Shown here: positions 22,804 through 34,896 of the stretch, piece after piece
How the letters are laid out: each line of letters begins with the position of its first letter
Position numbering within the stretch: the first letter of the stretch is position 1
The notes under the pieces: generated by a model
Databases searched by the model: none
Seen by the model: only the letters and a program-made list of their open reading frames with translations
What the model was told of the DNA's origin: nothing
DNA from: Rehmannia glutinosa
Taxonomy: Eukaryota; Streptophyta; Magnoliopsida; Lamiales; Orobanchaceae
NCBI GenBank assembly: GCA_016081115.2
Contig: CM071930.1
Span: forward strand, 25,311,641 to 25,375,640
Length of the DNA stretch: 64,000 nucleotides
Reading direction: 5' to 3'
Translations under genes and position numbers: made by a program

Positions 22804-24550
22804 TTCTACTCTCCTTAAATATAATTTCGTCCTCGAAATTCGATATCTTACCTGGAATTGAAAAACTTGGGTACTTGACACGAATCTCATCTTCACGCTC
22901 CCAAGTAGCTTCATTTCTGACATGACGTCTCCACTGTACTTTGATCAGATCAATATCTTTATTTCTCAAATGGTGAATCTTGCGTTCCAAAACAGCCTTT
23001 GGTGCTTCCTCATAAGTTAAGTCATTGTTGATTGTCAGATCCTTATAATTCATGATGTGACTTGAATCGTGAACGTATTTTCTTAGCATAGAGACGTGAA
23101 AAACATTGTGCATACTTGATAGACTCAGTGGTAATGCTAGTTGATAAGATAAATCTCCAACTCGTGTAAGGATTTCAAATGGTCCGATATATCTCGGTTT
23201 CAGCTTTCCCTTTTCGCCAAATCGAATAACACCTTTGATAGGAGATACTTTCAGAAATACTTTTTCTCCTTCATCAAATTGTATATGTTTTCTCCGTCTA
23301 TCAGCATACAACTTTTGTCTATCTTGAGCCATCTTGATTCGATCTTGTATCCTAGCTATCTTCTTAACAATTTGCCGAATTAATTCAGGCCCCAAAATTT
23401 TTCTTTCACCAACTTCACTCCAATATAATGGTGATCTACACTTTCTTCCGTACAACGCCTCGTATGGAGCCATCCCAATAGTCGCTTGATAACTATTGTT
23501 ATAAGCGAATTCTACCAAGGGTAATAATGTTTCCCAATTACTTCCTAGGTCGAGCACACATGCTCTCAATATATCTTCCAATATTTGTATAGTCCTTTCA
23601 GACTGTCCATCTGTTTGCGGGTGATAAGCCGTACTAAAGTTTAGCTTTGTTCCCAAGGCACTTTGTAGACTTTTCCAAAACTTAGAAGTAAAACGCGTAT
23701 CTCTGTTTGAAACAATTGACATAGGAACTCCATGAAGTCTCACTATCTCCTCAATATAAATTTGTGCATATCGCTCCATACTGAACGTCATCTTAACGGG
23801 TAAGAAATGAGCTGACTTTGTTAACCGATCTACTACAACCCAAATAACCTTGTTTCCCTTGACTGATGGTGGAAGCCCTACCACAAAATTCATAGTTATG
23901 TGCTCCCATTTCCATTCTAGAATGTCAAGTGGTTTGAGCAAACCAGATGGTCTTTGGTGTTCGGCTTTAACTTGCTGACAAGTCAAACATTTTTCCACAA
24001 AAGTCCCAATATCTCTTTTCATACTTCGCCACCAAAATACTTCTCTTAAATCTCGATACATTTTTGTACCTCCAGGGTGAGCTGTGTACGGCGTACAATG
24101 AGCTTCTTCGAGAATTTCTTTTCTTAGTCCTTCTTCTTTAGGAACACATAATCTCCCTTCATAAGTCAAAGTACCATCATTTGTTATAACAAATCTTTTT
24201 ACATTCCCTTCACAAGCTTTTTCTTTCATTTTGCTCAAAAATTTATCTCGAGGTTGAGCCTCTTTTATCTTCTCTCTCAGAGTAGGTTGCACCACTAGAG
24301 ATGCTAGTACTATCTCTGTGCTTTTTGGTGGTACCACTACTTCAATTCTCATCCTGGCGAATTCTCTCACAAGATGTTCTTGTTTAGATATCAAACTTGA
24401 CATTTCTCTTTTTGTTTTACGACTTAATGCATCGGCTACAATATTAGCTTTACCCGGATGATAGCTGATAGTGAAATCATAGTCATTCACCAATTCCAAC
24501 CACCTTCTTTGCCTCATGTTTAGCTCTTTCTGAGTAAACAGATATTTCAA
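22799..24550 (-). CDS. G1 pol C-terminus: RNase H tail, integrase and chromodomain
   Basis: 583 open residues. The N-terminal part is the end of RNase H and its tail (YHPGKANIVADALSRK). Then comes an integrase zinc-binding region (HCTPYTAHPGGTKMYRDL.., CLTCQQVK) and the catalytic core. The first catalytic Asp is in VVVDRLTKSAHF. The second, normally the D of S-D-R, is Asn here (SNRDTRF, codon 23705-23707). The Glu in QTDGQSERTIQ is present. A GPFEI..VGDLSYQLALP module follows, then a chromodomain-like tail (VQWRRHVRNEATWERED). The integrase would join DNA ends, but with D replaced by N it should be inactive. The stop lies at the LTR edge, as usual. Confidence 0.9.
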
Positions 24551-26030
24551 GCTTTTGTGGTCGGTGGAAATGTTGGCGCCAGATCTTTAATGCATGCACT
24601 ACAACAGTTAACTCTAGGTCATGAGTAGGATAATTTAACTCATGTGGCTTTAGTTGTCTTGAGGTGTAGGCAACCACTTTACCATGTTGCATTAGCACGC
24701 ATCCCAAACCTTGTTTTGATGCATCACTATAAATAACAAAATCTTTAGTGGGGTCAGGAATTGTTAATACTGATGCAGAAGTTAGCCTTTGCTTCAACTC
24801 CTGAAAGCTTTCTTCGCATTTCTCATTCCATTGGAACTTCTCCCATTTTCTTGTTAGTCGAGTCATAGGCGCAGCTATTTTTGAGAATCCTTCAATAAAT
24901 CTCCGATAATAGCCTGCCAAACTTAGAAAACTGCGAACTTTATTTGCATTCATAGGTGCACTCCATTCGTTGATCGCTTCAACTTTAATCGGGTCCATTT
25001 CAATTCCTTGAGCAGTGATTACATGTCCAAGAAACACCACTCGATCTAGCCAAAACTCGCATTTCTTGAATTTCGCATATAACTTTTCCTTGCGAAGTGT
25101 TTCTAGCATTATTCTTAAGTGCCCAGTGTGTTGCTCTCTATTCTTTTAATATACAAGTATATCATCTATAAAGACTATGACGAATTGGTCTAGATACAGA
25201 TGAAACACTCTATTTATCAAGTCCATGAATACTGCTGGCGCATTACTTAACCCAAATGGCATTACTACAAACTCTTAATGTCCATATCGAGTTCTAAATG
25301 CAGTTTTTGGAATATCACTCTCTTTAATTTTTAACTGATGATATCCGGATCTCAAGTCAATCTTAGAGAATGTGCTGGCACCTCTCAATTGATCGAACAA
25401 GTCTTCAATCCTCGGTAGCGGATACTTGTTCTTCACTGTGAGTCGATTAAGTTCTCTATAATCGATACACATTCTAAGTGACCCGTTTTTTTCTTCACAA
25501 ACAGAACTGGTGCTCCCCACGGTGATACACTAGGTCTAATAAATCCCAAATCCAAAAGTTTTTGTATTTGCGCCTTTAACTCTTGTAACTCCTTTGGCGC
25601 CATCCTATAGGGTGCCTTAGATATAGGTGATGCCCCAGGTACCAAATCTATTCCAAATTCAACCTGGCGATCTAGAGGAATTCCCGGCAAGTCTTTTGGA
25701 AATACATTCAAAAATTCTTGCACAATTGGTACGTCATTAGGTGTCACTTCGGCTGTCGAGGTATCTACTAAACTCACTAGATATCCTTGACAATTTTTCT
25801 TTTTCAACATCTTTCTTGCCTTCATTGCCGATATCACTCGTGGTACTGCCTTAGACTTAATCCCATAGAATTTTATCTCATCATTTCCTGGAAGTTTGAA
25901 TATTATCTCTTTCTCGTGACACTTAATGTCTGCCTGATATCTACTAAGCCAATTCATACCTAAGATTACGTCAAAATCCTTCATCTTAATTATGTATAGA
26001 TCAACTTTAAGATATTTTCCCCTATATTCA
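24483..26030 (-). pseudogene. G1 protease, reverse transcriptase and RNase H, broken frames
   Basis: Protease-like text (DVILGMNWLSRYQADIKCHEK) and the RT N-terminus (KAPYRMAPKELQELKAQ) are in frame 25984-25433. The RT continues in another frame (25520-25275: MCIDYRELNRLTVKNKYPLP, FSKIDLRSGYHQL), so a single-base indel lies near 25480. A stop replaces the Tyr after RYGH (about 25275). Beyond it FVIVFIDDILVY, with the catalytic FIDD, is still readable at about 25150-25180, but a second stop follows it. The frame 25109-24483 gives the RT thumb and RNase H (FLGHVITAQGI, YSDASKQGLGCVL). All parts were once one polyprotein. Confidence 0.88.
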
Positions 26031-26116
26031 CTTCAACATCCTTATTTACCGAGTCAGTTGTTATCGAATTTCCAGATGGCAAGCTAACCTCAAGAGGTTC
26101 ACTTACTCTAGCACTC

Positions 26117-27239
26117 TTATGTCCTAATATAGCATGAAATTTGGCAGATAAAAACGAATGTGTGGCACGTGTCGAAAAGTGTCGAAAAGTACAAGAAGAA
26201 AGGTATTCCAGAGATGGTTAGCATACCCGACATTGTACTCGGGTTCTGATCAGCTTCTTCCTGAGTCGTAGCATACATTCGAGCTCTGCCGCTAGATGTT
26301 TGTTCTCTTTTTTCCCGCTCAGCTTTTAAAAGAGGACAATTAGAGACTTCCACGTCCTGGCTTCTTACACTTGAAGCATTTTCCTTGTCTAGCTAAACAT
26401 TCTCCAAAATGATTCTTCTTGCATTTTGGGCAAGTTGGTCTGTCTGCTTGCGTAGTTGGACGTGCATTTCCACCAGTCTTTATCTGTTTATTTTGATTTT
26501 CATTTTTATTATGTCTTACCCCGTCCCATTTTCTTTTCTCAGGTAAAATGACCAACTTTTGCTCCTCTTCGTCCCCAGCAAAACTTACTTCCACCTCATG
26601 AGCCCTTCTCACCATCACCGAGTACTCCAAATCTCCTTGAGCAGATAGTATTCCTGATAGTTGTGCTCGAAGTCCCCTTCTAAACCTCAGAGCCTTTTTC
26701 AAATCAGTATCCACTAGGTGTGGAGCAAACCGACTTAGTTGATTGAACTATCTCTCATACTCTGTGACAGTCATGTTTCTTTATTTAAAGTTAAGGAATT
26801 ATGTCTCCTTCTTGTCCCGATATGATTGTGGGAAAAACTTTTCCATTACAATCACTTTGAACTCACCCCATGTTAAAGCATTCCGCTCTTCCTCGGTCTT
26901 AGTCCTCCAATACCCTTCCCACCAATGATCAGCGTCTTCAGTAAGTTGGAAGGCAACACATACGACTCTCTGTTCGTCTGTGCATCCAATAAGTCAAAAA
27001 ATCCTCTCTAGCGATTGAAACCATTCTTCTACTACTGTCGGGCCATCACGTCTGTTGAATGTGGGTGGACGATAGTGGCGAAATTGTTCCACAACTCGCG
27101 CGTTGTTGTTGTTGTTGTTCCTGTTGTTCTGCACACCTCTGAGGAACTCAACAATTATATCTCCAGCAGTAGCAGTGGTTTGATTTCCTGTGTTAGTGGA
27201 GTTCTCACCGTTGACTTGATTTCCACGACGGGGAGCCAT
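26117..27239 (-). pseudogene. G1 gag, frameshifted
   Basis: The ATG at 27239 opens MAPRRGNQVNGENSTN and reads to RPPTFNRRDGPTVVEEWFQSLERIF, the usual start of a chromovirus gag. The middle is degenerate. Frame 26714-26340 resumes with FRRGLRAQLSGILSAQ and a zinc-finger region (CPKCKKNHFGECLARQGKCFKCKKPG). The rest is cut by a frameshift near 26345. Gag would package element RNA. This copy cannot be translated through. Confidence 0.85.
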
Positions 27240-27444
27240 ATTCCTAAGGCCATATGTAATGTATTATTATCATTATTATTATTTATCCCAAGTTATTAAT
27301 GGATTTTGCATGAAATATCTAACTTAAAATCTAAATATCATAATATAATGGTCAAATAAATTAGTATCAATTAAAGGACAACTAAGCTTTATATATAATA
27401 AGGATTTATTTATCAATTATTGCAATACATAGACTCATCTATCT

Positions 27445-27747
27445 CTACTGATCCATGTCTTCATCTTCCTCTGGATCTTCGTCTGGATCCTCTTCTGGAT
27501 CTTCTTCCAGGTTTCCTTCTGGTTGCTCATCTTCTGCCATAGCCTCATTGTTCAAAAACTCAATCCATTTACGGTATAACCTGGCAGTAAATGTCCCGTA
27601 GTTAATTTTGGGTCGGTCATCATGCCCGTCATACTCCAATAATGAGACATAAAGCTTTTGAGCCTTGACGTTCCAAAAAGAGGGTAAGCTATCAATCACT
27701 CTACGGGAGGCAGCGCGTTTGTTTGGAGCCCCGATGACATTCCTCAC
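27445..27747 (-). other. Open frame in the G1 leader, upstream of gag, without an early ATG
   Basis: About 100 residues with a compact region (VKAQKLYVSLLEYDGHDDRP) followed by a strongly acidic tail (EEDPEEDPDEDPEEDEDMDQ). The first in-frame codon after the upstream stop is not ATG, and the first Met is near the acidic tail. It may be a remnant of an additional leader protein or chance. I do not recognise it. Confidence 0.3.
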
Positions 27748-28242
27748 ATTGTATCACAACTGGTGAATTTTAACTATATATTCTCCAATACTATCCCCCT
27801 CCTCAATTTGATAGTTGAAATAATGATTGAGTCGGTTAATTGGATGGTTCGGACCCTAGTTATTATTATTATTATTCTTTCTTGCAGTGTGGCGAGTGTG
27901 AGTTCCTGCCATCTATATATATGTGCATTTGCAACTATAAGTCTATTTTTACATTTTTTTTAAGGAATACAAGATTTCTATTCATCTAACATTTAAACTG
28001 ATATTATATTTCTAAAGCAGAATATAATAACATGGAATCATAATAAAATACATCATGACATAAATGAGCATATTGTATAACTCGCATTAATAATTCTCTT
28101 ACCTTGAGGAGACCGACAAGATATGACGGAGGTGGATGTTATTACATCATTTTATCTTATACAAAGTTTGACTTTTTTTTTAATTTTTTTTTTAAAATAT
28201 ACATTTTAATTTTTTTTAACAAGCCTACAGAAACGTAGACAT
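27748..28242 (-). other. G1 leader, non-coding
   Basis: AT-rich sequence between the primer site and the leader frame, with T-runs at 28160-28220. No feature recognised. Confidence 0.4.
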
Positions 28243-28254
28243 GCTCTGATACCA
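28243..28254 (-). other. G1 primer-binding site
   Basis: On the - strand TGGTATCAGAGC, complementary to the initiator tRNA-Met 3' end, two bases from the 5' LTR. It is a perfect 12-base match. Confidence 0.92.
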
Positions 28255-28256
28255 CT

Positions 28257-28395
28257 TGTAACGACCCAATTTTATGAAATTAAAGTACTCTAAAAATATT
28301 ATTAAGAAAACACAAATTTATAAATTAAAGTAATCCCAATAATTATCAAACAAATTGATTGAGAATTTTTAATTCTTAAGGAAAAAATATAATAA

Positions 28396-28448
<53 letters not shown>

Positions 28449-29331
28449 ATAATAACAATAATAATAATAATATTACATCTTCCAAATTAAAATACCAACA
28501 ATTGTTCCAAGCATAAACCGAAAAATTAAAGACATAAATCTAAAATTTAGTATGATCATAATTATTTAAAATATAGCATGATTTATTCCACCATCCACAA
28601 CATCATATCTTCAGTCGGATTCCTCAACCTGAAAGTCATGATAATAATAGGGGTGAGCTTCATCTCGCTCAGTAGGGATATATCTGTCAATATTTAATAT
28701 AACATGAAAAGCATTCACATAATTACAATAATAAATTCTTTAGTTTCCTCTTTTACCTCTGACTGGCCAGTTACTGCATATAGCATTGCGGGTTCATCCC
28801 GAAGATATGTTTGATCTCGGACCATTTTCATGGCCCCTAGCTTATATGAATTTATTTCCTCTTGACATATATTGCAATCAATGAAGTATAATCATGGAAC
28901 ATTAAATAAAGACAAATAATATAAAAATCCCTACCTTAATAATCGCAGATATTCGATGTAGAAAAATGAACAGTAAAAGTCCTAATCCTCGACCCCTTCG
29001 TTTTCTACATTAAATAAAATTGTAATTAATATGTGATTTTAATAAATTAAACTAATTAATGAAAGAATTTGTGAAAATATTGAAAGAGGCTTGTGAATTG
29101 TGAAATATATATATATATATATATATATGAAACTTGAATAATAAGTAGAGAAAAGATATCATTACCTTAATTATTTGAAAGTTGGGTGTAAAATTATGTA
29201 TGAAATTACACATATTTATACTAATTAATTCTAACCCCTAAACATCTAACCTAAATTAGCCTCTAATATATAACCCCTACTCCCCTAAAATAACCCCTAA
29301 GTAACCCCTACTTTAATTAGTGGTTATCACA
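28257..29331 (-). repeat. 5' LTR of G1 (1075 bp)
   Basis: The + strand start is TGTAACGACCC and the end is TTATCACA, followed by TSD CGATC. It is near-identical to 21704-22803 apart from substitutions and microsatellite length. An (AT)n run lies at about 29105-29128. Confidence 0.9.
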
Positions 29332-29336
29332 CGATC

Positions 29337-30246
29337 GGTGCCTAAACAAGGTGACCAATCGCTATCCTATGGCGATCTGTGCCTGTTCGTTTGTTTTGTT
29401 TCTAATTTCTAAAAAATTAATTTTTCACCTCAAAACTTTTTAATGACAATAAAAATGCTCAAAAATGTAAATATAGACTTTATTCAATATGCACTATGCC
29501 TGAAAGAGCTTGAATCGAGTTAAAAGACTCGGCGGGTAATGGTTTTGTAAAAGTATCCGCAAGTTGATCTTTAGACGGAACAAAGTACATCTCAATTTTT
29601 CATTTGGAAGCACAATCCCCTAAAAAATGATGTTGCCCTCAATATGTTTGGTTCGATTGTGATGAACTGGATTTTGAGAAATATTTATAACGGATGTATT
29701 GTCACAAAAAATAGGAACGTTTTCAAAAGAAAATTTATGATTCACTAAGGTTTGTTTCATCCAAAGTAACCGTGTACAACAAAAAGCCGCAGAAATATAT
29801 TCGAATTCGGCCGTTGATACATAATTTTGTTTCCTTTAAAACTATGAGACTAGACAATCGCCTAAAAATTGACACGAGTTGGATGTACTTTTACGATCAT
29901 CAAAATATTACCGCCATAATCCGAGTCACTATATCATTTTAAAGAAAAAATTTCATTCTTTGGATAAAATAAGCCATATAAAATAGTGTCTTTCAAATAT
30001 CTAAAAATTCTTTTAACGACACTTAAATGAGATTTTTTGGGGTTTCTTTGATATCGAGCATATAGGCATACGACATGAAGAATATCGGGTCTACTTGCAG
30101 TTAAGTAAAGTAAACTGCCAATCATACCTCAATACTTAGTTTCATCAATCGGTTTACCTTTTTCATCCTTGTCTAGCTTGATGTTTATTTTCATTGGAGT
30201 TGCAATGGTTCTTTCTTCTTCAATCACGAACTTCCTTAAAAGATCT
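29337..30246 (-). pseudogene. RNase H region and 3' flank of E4
   Basis: This resumes E4 after G1. Frame 30125-29934 reads MIGSLLYLTASRPDILHVVC, then HLSVVKRIFRYLKDTILYGL, which is the RT/RNase H junction of SIRE/Maximus-like Copia. Upstream at 30246-30126 a degenerate piece (IKLDKDEKGKPIDETKY) leads into it and continues at 37833 beyond E3. GACCGGTC-like words near 29332-29380 mark the flank of the lost extra ORF. Confidence 0.8.
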
Positions 30247-31749
30247 TGTAAGTCCAAGCGGCTACGATAATCTAGAGGGGGGTGAATAGATTATCTCCAT
30301 CTTTTGGATTTCGCCCTCTTTTTCGAAGTGAATGCTCAAACACAATAATAAAGGTGTGGAATGTAAACAACACACGTCGATTTAAAGAGGTTCAACCCAC
30401 CTAGGGCCTAATCCTCTACCACCCCAGTATATCCGGGATGGATTTCAAAAAGAAAAAGAATTTTATTAATTACCAAAATTAATACAAATTCAACTTACAA
30501 CACCTTGAAGAGCACCACACTCTTCTTCAACACCACCTTTGGAGATTACCACAATCTCCCTTCAACGGCACCTTGTGAAGATTACCACAATCTTCAACCT
30601 TGAAGATTACCACAATCTTCAACCTTGAAGAATACCAAATTCTTCAACACCTCAATAAGAAGATCACCACAATCTTCTTCACCTATCACCTAGATCATCC
30701 AAGTGTGTTCTTACCACAAGAACACTCACAAGGATATCTTGTGTTTGAATGATAACAAAAAATCAAGATTACAACTCAATAATGAATAATACAATTTGAG
30801 TGCAAGGTGTAATCAAGAATAGCCTAGACCTCAAGGATGTGAAAGTGATATGCTAGGCAAATTTACAACAAGAATAATAACAATGAAAGACCAAGTATTT
30901 GCTTGAAGTGTATCTTGTTGTGTTGTATCTCAATTGTTATCTTGGTTGCTCCAAAACTTCCTCTATTTATAGGAGATGATTGATCAAGCATAGGCTCCTC
31001 TTGGGGATTGAAAATCTACAGAAAAATACAATTAAAATCAAGAATATAGCTGTTAGAAATCAATCCCACAATTTAAGGAAATGTGTCATGTTGTCAAACG
31101 GTCATATTTTTTTGTCAATACAGGCGATGCACCGTCGCACGTAAATAAGAGAAATAAGAACACTTTGAAAAATTCAACAGGCGATCGGTCGGCCGACATA
31201 GGCTTCGACCGGTCGACCCTGCCTCAACCGGTCCCCCTAATTAAAAAGACGAAGAGATTTTGTTCGCTTTCAATGCCAAACTTAGTGTAGGTCGGCCATT
31301 GGCGGCCGGTCGATCGATCGGATCGGTCGACGCCTGATGCGACTTGGCCGACCTGCCTATTTTTACTTCCGTCTCATTTTTCTGTTTCTAAAAACATCTT
31401 GTGTACGGGTTGCCCTATAGGCGACCGGTCGACCACGAGACAGTAAATGTTGTCCAATTTTGTCAAAAATAAAACTCAAGAAATACTCTGAAAATTCGGT
31501 AAAAACATTATAAACTAATCGGGAGTATTTAGACAACATTTGAAAATCTTGTTATAGGAGTAAAAACCCATTGATATAAAATCATTAAAAGTGTTGTCCA
31601 ATTTATATCGAAAATAAACTTGTAGAAATACTCCGGAAAATATTAAAACCATTTTAAATCATTTAGGAGTATTTGGACAACCTTTAAAAAACATTGTTTT
31701 GGTATAAAAACAAAATCATCAAAATCATGATAAAATCATTTATCAAACA
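30247..31749 (-). repeat. 3' LTR of E3 (1503 bp)
   Basis: Ends are TGTAAGTCC..TATCAAACA. It differs from the right LTR in having an extra hairpin unit (30602-30620) and scrambled, expanded palindromes in U3 (about 31120-31360, with words such as GGTCGATCGATCGG). The TATA box is at 30964-30971. Confidence 0.9.
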
Positions 31750-32870
31750 ATCTCCCCCTTTTTGATGATTACAAACCAAAACAATTTTAACGAGGTCGAT
31801 TTTGAAAACAAAACATTTTTACCGGTAAAAATGAGCTTTCCGTTGTGAGCGACAACATTCCATGCAATAAAAACACAAGGATGGGAGTAGAGATATTCAA
31901 ACACATATAGCAAATGCTCCCCCTATCAACATGCACAACAAGAGTTATATAGAAGCAACTTAAACATAAGCTAAAATATTAGCTTTTCGATATTGAGCTT
32001 AAGTATCAATAACTTAAAAGCTCCCCATGTCAAAGAGACATCATTAGAAACATATATAAGTCCATACTACAACCAATGGACCAAGAATCATACACAACTT
32101 ATGGCTTTAGGAAGCCATAGCTTATAACTTCTCTTTTCGTTTGAGCTTATCTTAGCTTCTTTGAGCTAAAGAGCTTATAACCTGTTTCTCCACCTGTTTC
32201 TCCCCTTTGGAATCATCAAAAAGAATGTTAGCACGATAAATACATCATATATTCATATCAAAGTGTGCAACTAAACCGATGTATCGAGCTATTTGAACAT
32301 TGAAGCTTATAAGCCAAATAGGAGGGAAAAGTCGAATCATACGACTTGTAGAAGCTTATGAAAACTCATTTGATAAGCAAAACATGATCTCTATAAATAT
32401 ATAAGACTTTTGAAATCGAGAGAATCATGTAGGTGATGAATTTTTCATTGAAACATTTTACCGAACACTTGGCGGGCGTCAAAAATTGAAAAAGATATAT
32501 ATAGCCCTTGTAAATGAAATCAAGCCAAGTCTTTTTTATCACCAAATGTGATTTAATAAGAATCATACATCAACAATCAATAAGCTCATCATAAACACAT
32601 ACAAATCTCATCAAGAAAATACATATATGTCAAGTTCTCAAGGGTTCAACCCAATTGAGCTAAAGAGAGTGAAATTCTTACCATTCGATTGAAAAAAAAC
32701 AAGCAACAATGATGATAACCGAGCTAGGTAGTCCCCAAAATATATAATTCATGCATCAAAACTCATTTGAATTGAATTGTGTGTGAAATTTGCAAAGGGG
32801 ACGAAAAATGGCCAAAATATGTTAGAGTTGCGAATGCTGAAGACAGAACCATTTTTATCCAAAATTTTGC
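31750..32870 (-). other. Polypurine tract and 3' spacer of E3
   Basis: The tract at 31750-31765 is identical in type to that of E1. The spacer shares the GGCGGGCGTC block (about 32470) with E1. No extra ORF is present. A GACCGGTC cluster follows at 32875-32935. Confidence 0.6.
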
Positions 32871-32874
32871 TTAG

Positions 32875-34890
32875 GGCGACCGGTCGTGGTTGAGGGCGAC
32901 CTGTCGACGTTGAGGGCGACCGGTTGCCCTCAACCCTTCGATTTCACCTGTCTGTCAGCTTTTTCCAAAAATCCGAATTTTCAACCAAAAATCCGATTTT
33001 TGCCCTAAGTTTTAAAAACGTGTAAAATGCAAACGTAAGCTTCATTCAATATGCATTATGTCATAATCAAGCTCGAAATGAGATAAAATACTCGGCGGTA
33101 AATGAACAAATGTCCGCGAGTTAACTTTGAGACGGGATTTAAACACATCTCAAGTATTTGTTAAAAACGCAATCCCTTAGAAAGATTTTTGAATCTCAAT
33201 ATGTTTAGTTCGATTATGACGAACTATATTTTGAATAATTTTCACCGGACTTGTAATCCCAAAAAAATAATAACATTTTAAAGCTTTGGATACAACTAGT
33301 CATAGGAAGAAATGCCTTTCAAATATTTGAAAATTTCTTTTAACGGCACTTTAATGAGATTCGTTGGGATAGTTTTTGAAGTCGAGCATATAGACATAAG
33401 GCATATGGAATGTCGAGTCTATAGGAAAAATATAAGAAAACATACCTCGAATTTGTTTGTCGACCGACATGTCTTTCTCAACCTTTGTCAATCTTTAGCC
33501 ACAGAGGTTGAGATAGTTCTTCTTTCTTCAATGCCTAACTCCTTCAAGAGTTCTTTTGAAATATAATCATCTTCTTGTCATTGAATAATTTGAAGTTCAA
33601 GCAATAAATTGAGCTCCCCCATCATGCTCATCTCGAGTTCACTTAGTATCAACTTAGAAAAATATCTTGCACAAATATTCATTAGTAGCACTAAAAATAT
33701 TCTCATAAATATGCACAAGTTTAAACAATTCTTGCCCCTTTTTTTTTTTTTTTCAAACAAAGAGAGTAATATCAACTTTACCTCTTGTAAAATCATTTAG
33801 CAAAAAATAGCTAAGTCTATTATACCATACACGGGGTACTTGTTTTAAACCGTACAAGGCCTTAAAAACAATCATTTGGCCTAGAAATATTTTAAACCCC
33901 GGAGGTTGTTTTATTTAGACTTCATCTAGAATAAAACCATTTAGAAATTTGGATTCAACATCCATTTGGTAAAGTTTGAAATTTTCTTAAAACAAGAATG
34001 GGCAAGTAAAATGCAAATAGCTACAAAATGTGCTATGAGTGCAAATGTTACACCAAAATCAATTACCTTCTTCTTGAAAATACCTTGGAGCTAATCCTCG
34101 CCTTAGTTCGACCAATGTTGCCTTGGTCATCGAGTTTGTTCCGGAATACCCTTTTTGTCTTCTTCATCATAGGGCATTCAATTGATCTAAGGTATTCATA
34201 AAAGAACATTTGTCCTTTCTCATTATCAATAAATCTACATAACTTAACAAACTTATTAACGGTATCGCAAGAAAAATAGCTCAAGAAAATAACATGCCTT
34301 GATTGTGAATGTCAATCACAAAATGTCTTGCATAGAAAAGACGAATAAACTAGACAATATAAACCATGAAGCAAGAAACACATACTATGCATACAAGAGA
34401 AATCATCAAGAGTCTAATAAGACGTGCAAGTTCAAATGAGCTTAAGAAAGCCACATAAGGTCTCTTTTGAAATATGAAAATCCGATAGCATATAGTTGAG
34501 ACCTCATTTAAAAGAAGTATTTGAACAAAAGTTGACAAAGCAAATATGTGCAATCAAATATCGAATAGTGCCTTTCTTGACAAAATGGCCATTTGTGAAA
34601 ATATGTAAATCCTACACAATTCTTAAAACAAATCTAGCACAAATCATAATGATAAAAGTGTAGGCTAAGAGATATCACAAGTAAGCTCATGCCATAAAAA
34701 TCCATAAGAGATGATAATACACTTTAGTCTACAAAAATGCACAAGAGTTTAAAAACATCATATAAGGTCTCCTTTTGCAAAAGAATTTTAAAAACAAACA
34801 TATATATTGAAGATCTTAAAAAAAATCAATACTTGAAAACTCATGTTGCAATAAAGACACAAATAAAAACATGCATAACAAAATAAAATG
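32875..34890 (-). pseudogene. Pol remnant of E3
   Basis: Short readable pieces are an RT tail (LSELEMSMMGELNLLLELQI, 33796-33578), an upstream RT piece (VFRNKLDDQGNIGRTKARI, 34284-34063) and the RNase H area at 33300-33450. YVDD is not readable. The T-run at 33743-33752 has destroyed the neighbouring frame. Integrase and protease are absent. Confidence 0.7.
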
Positions 34891-34896
34891 CATATT

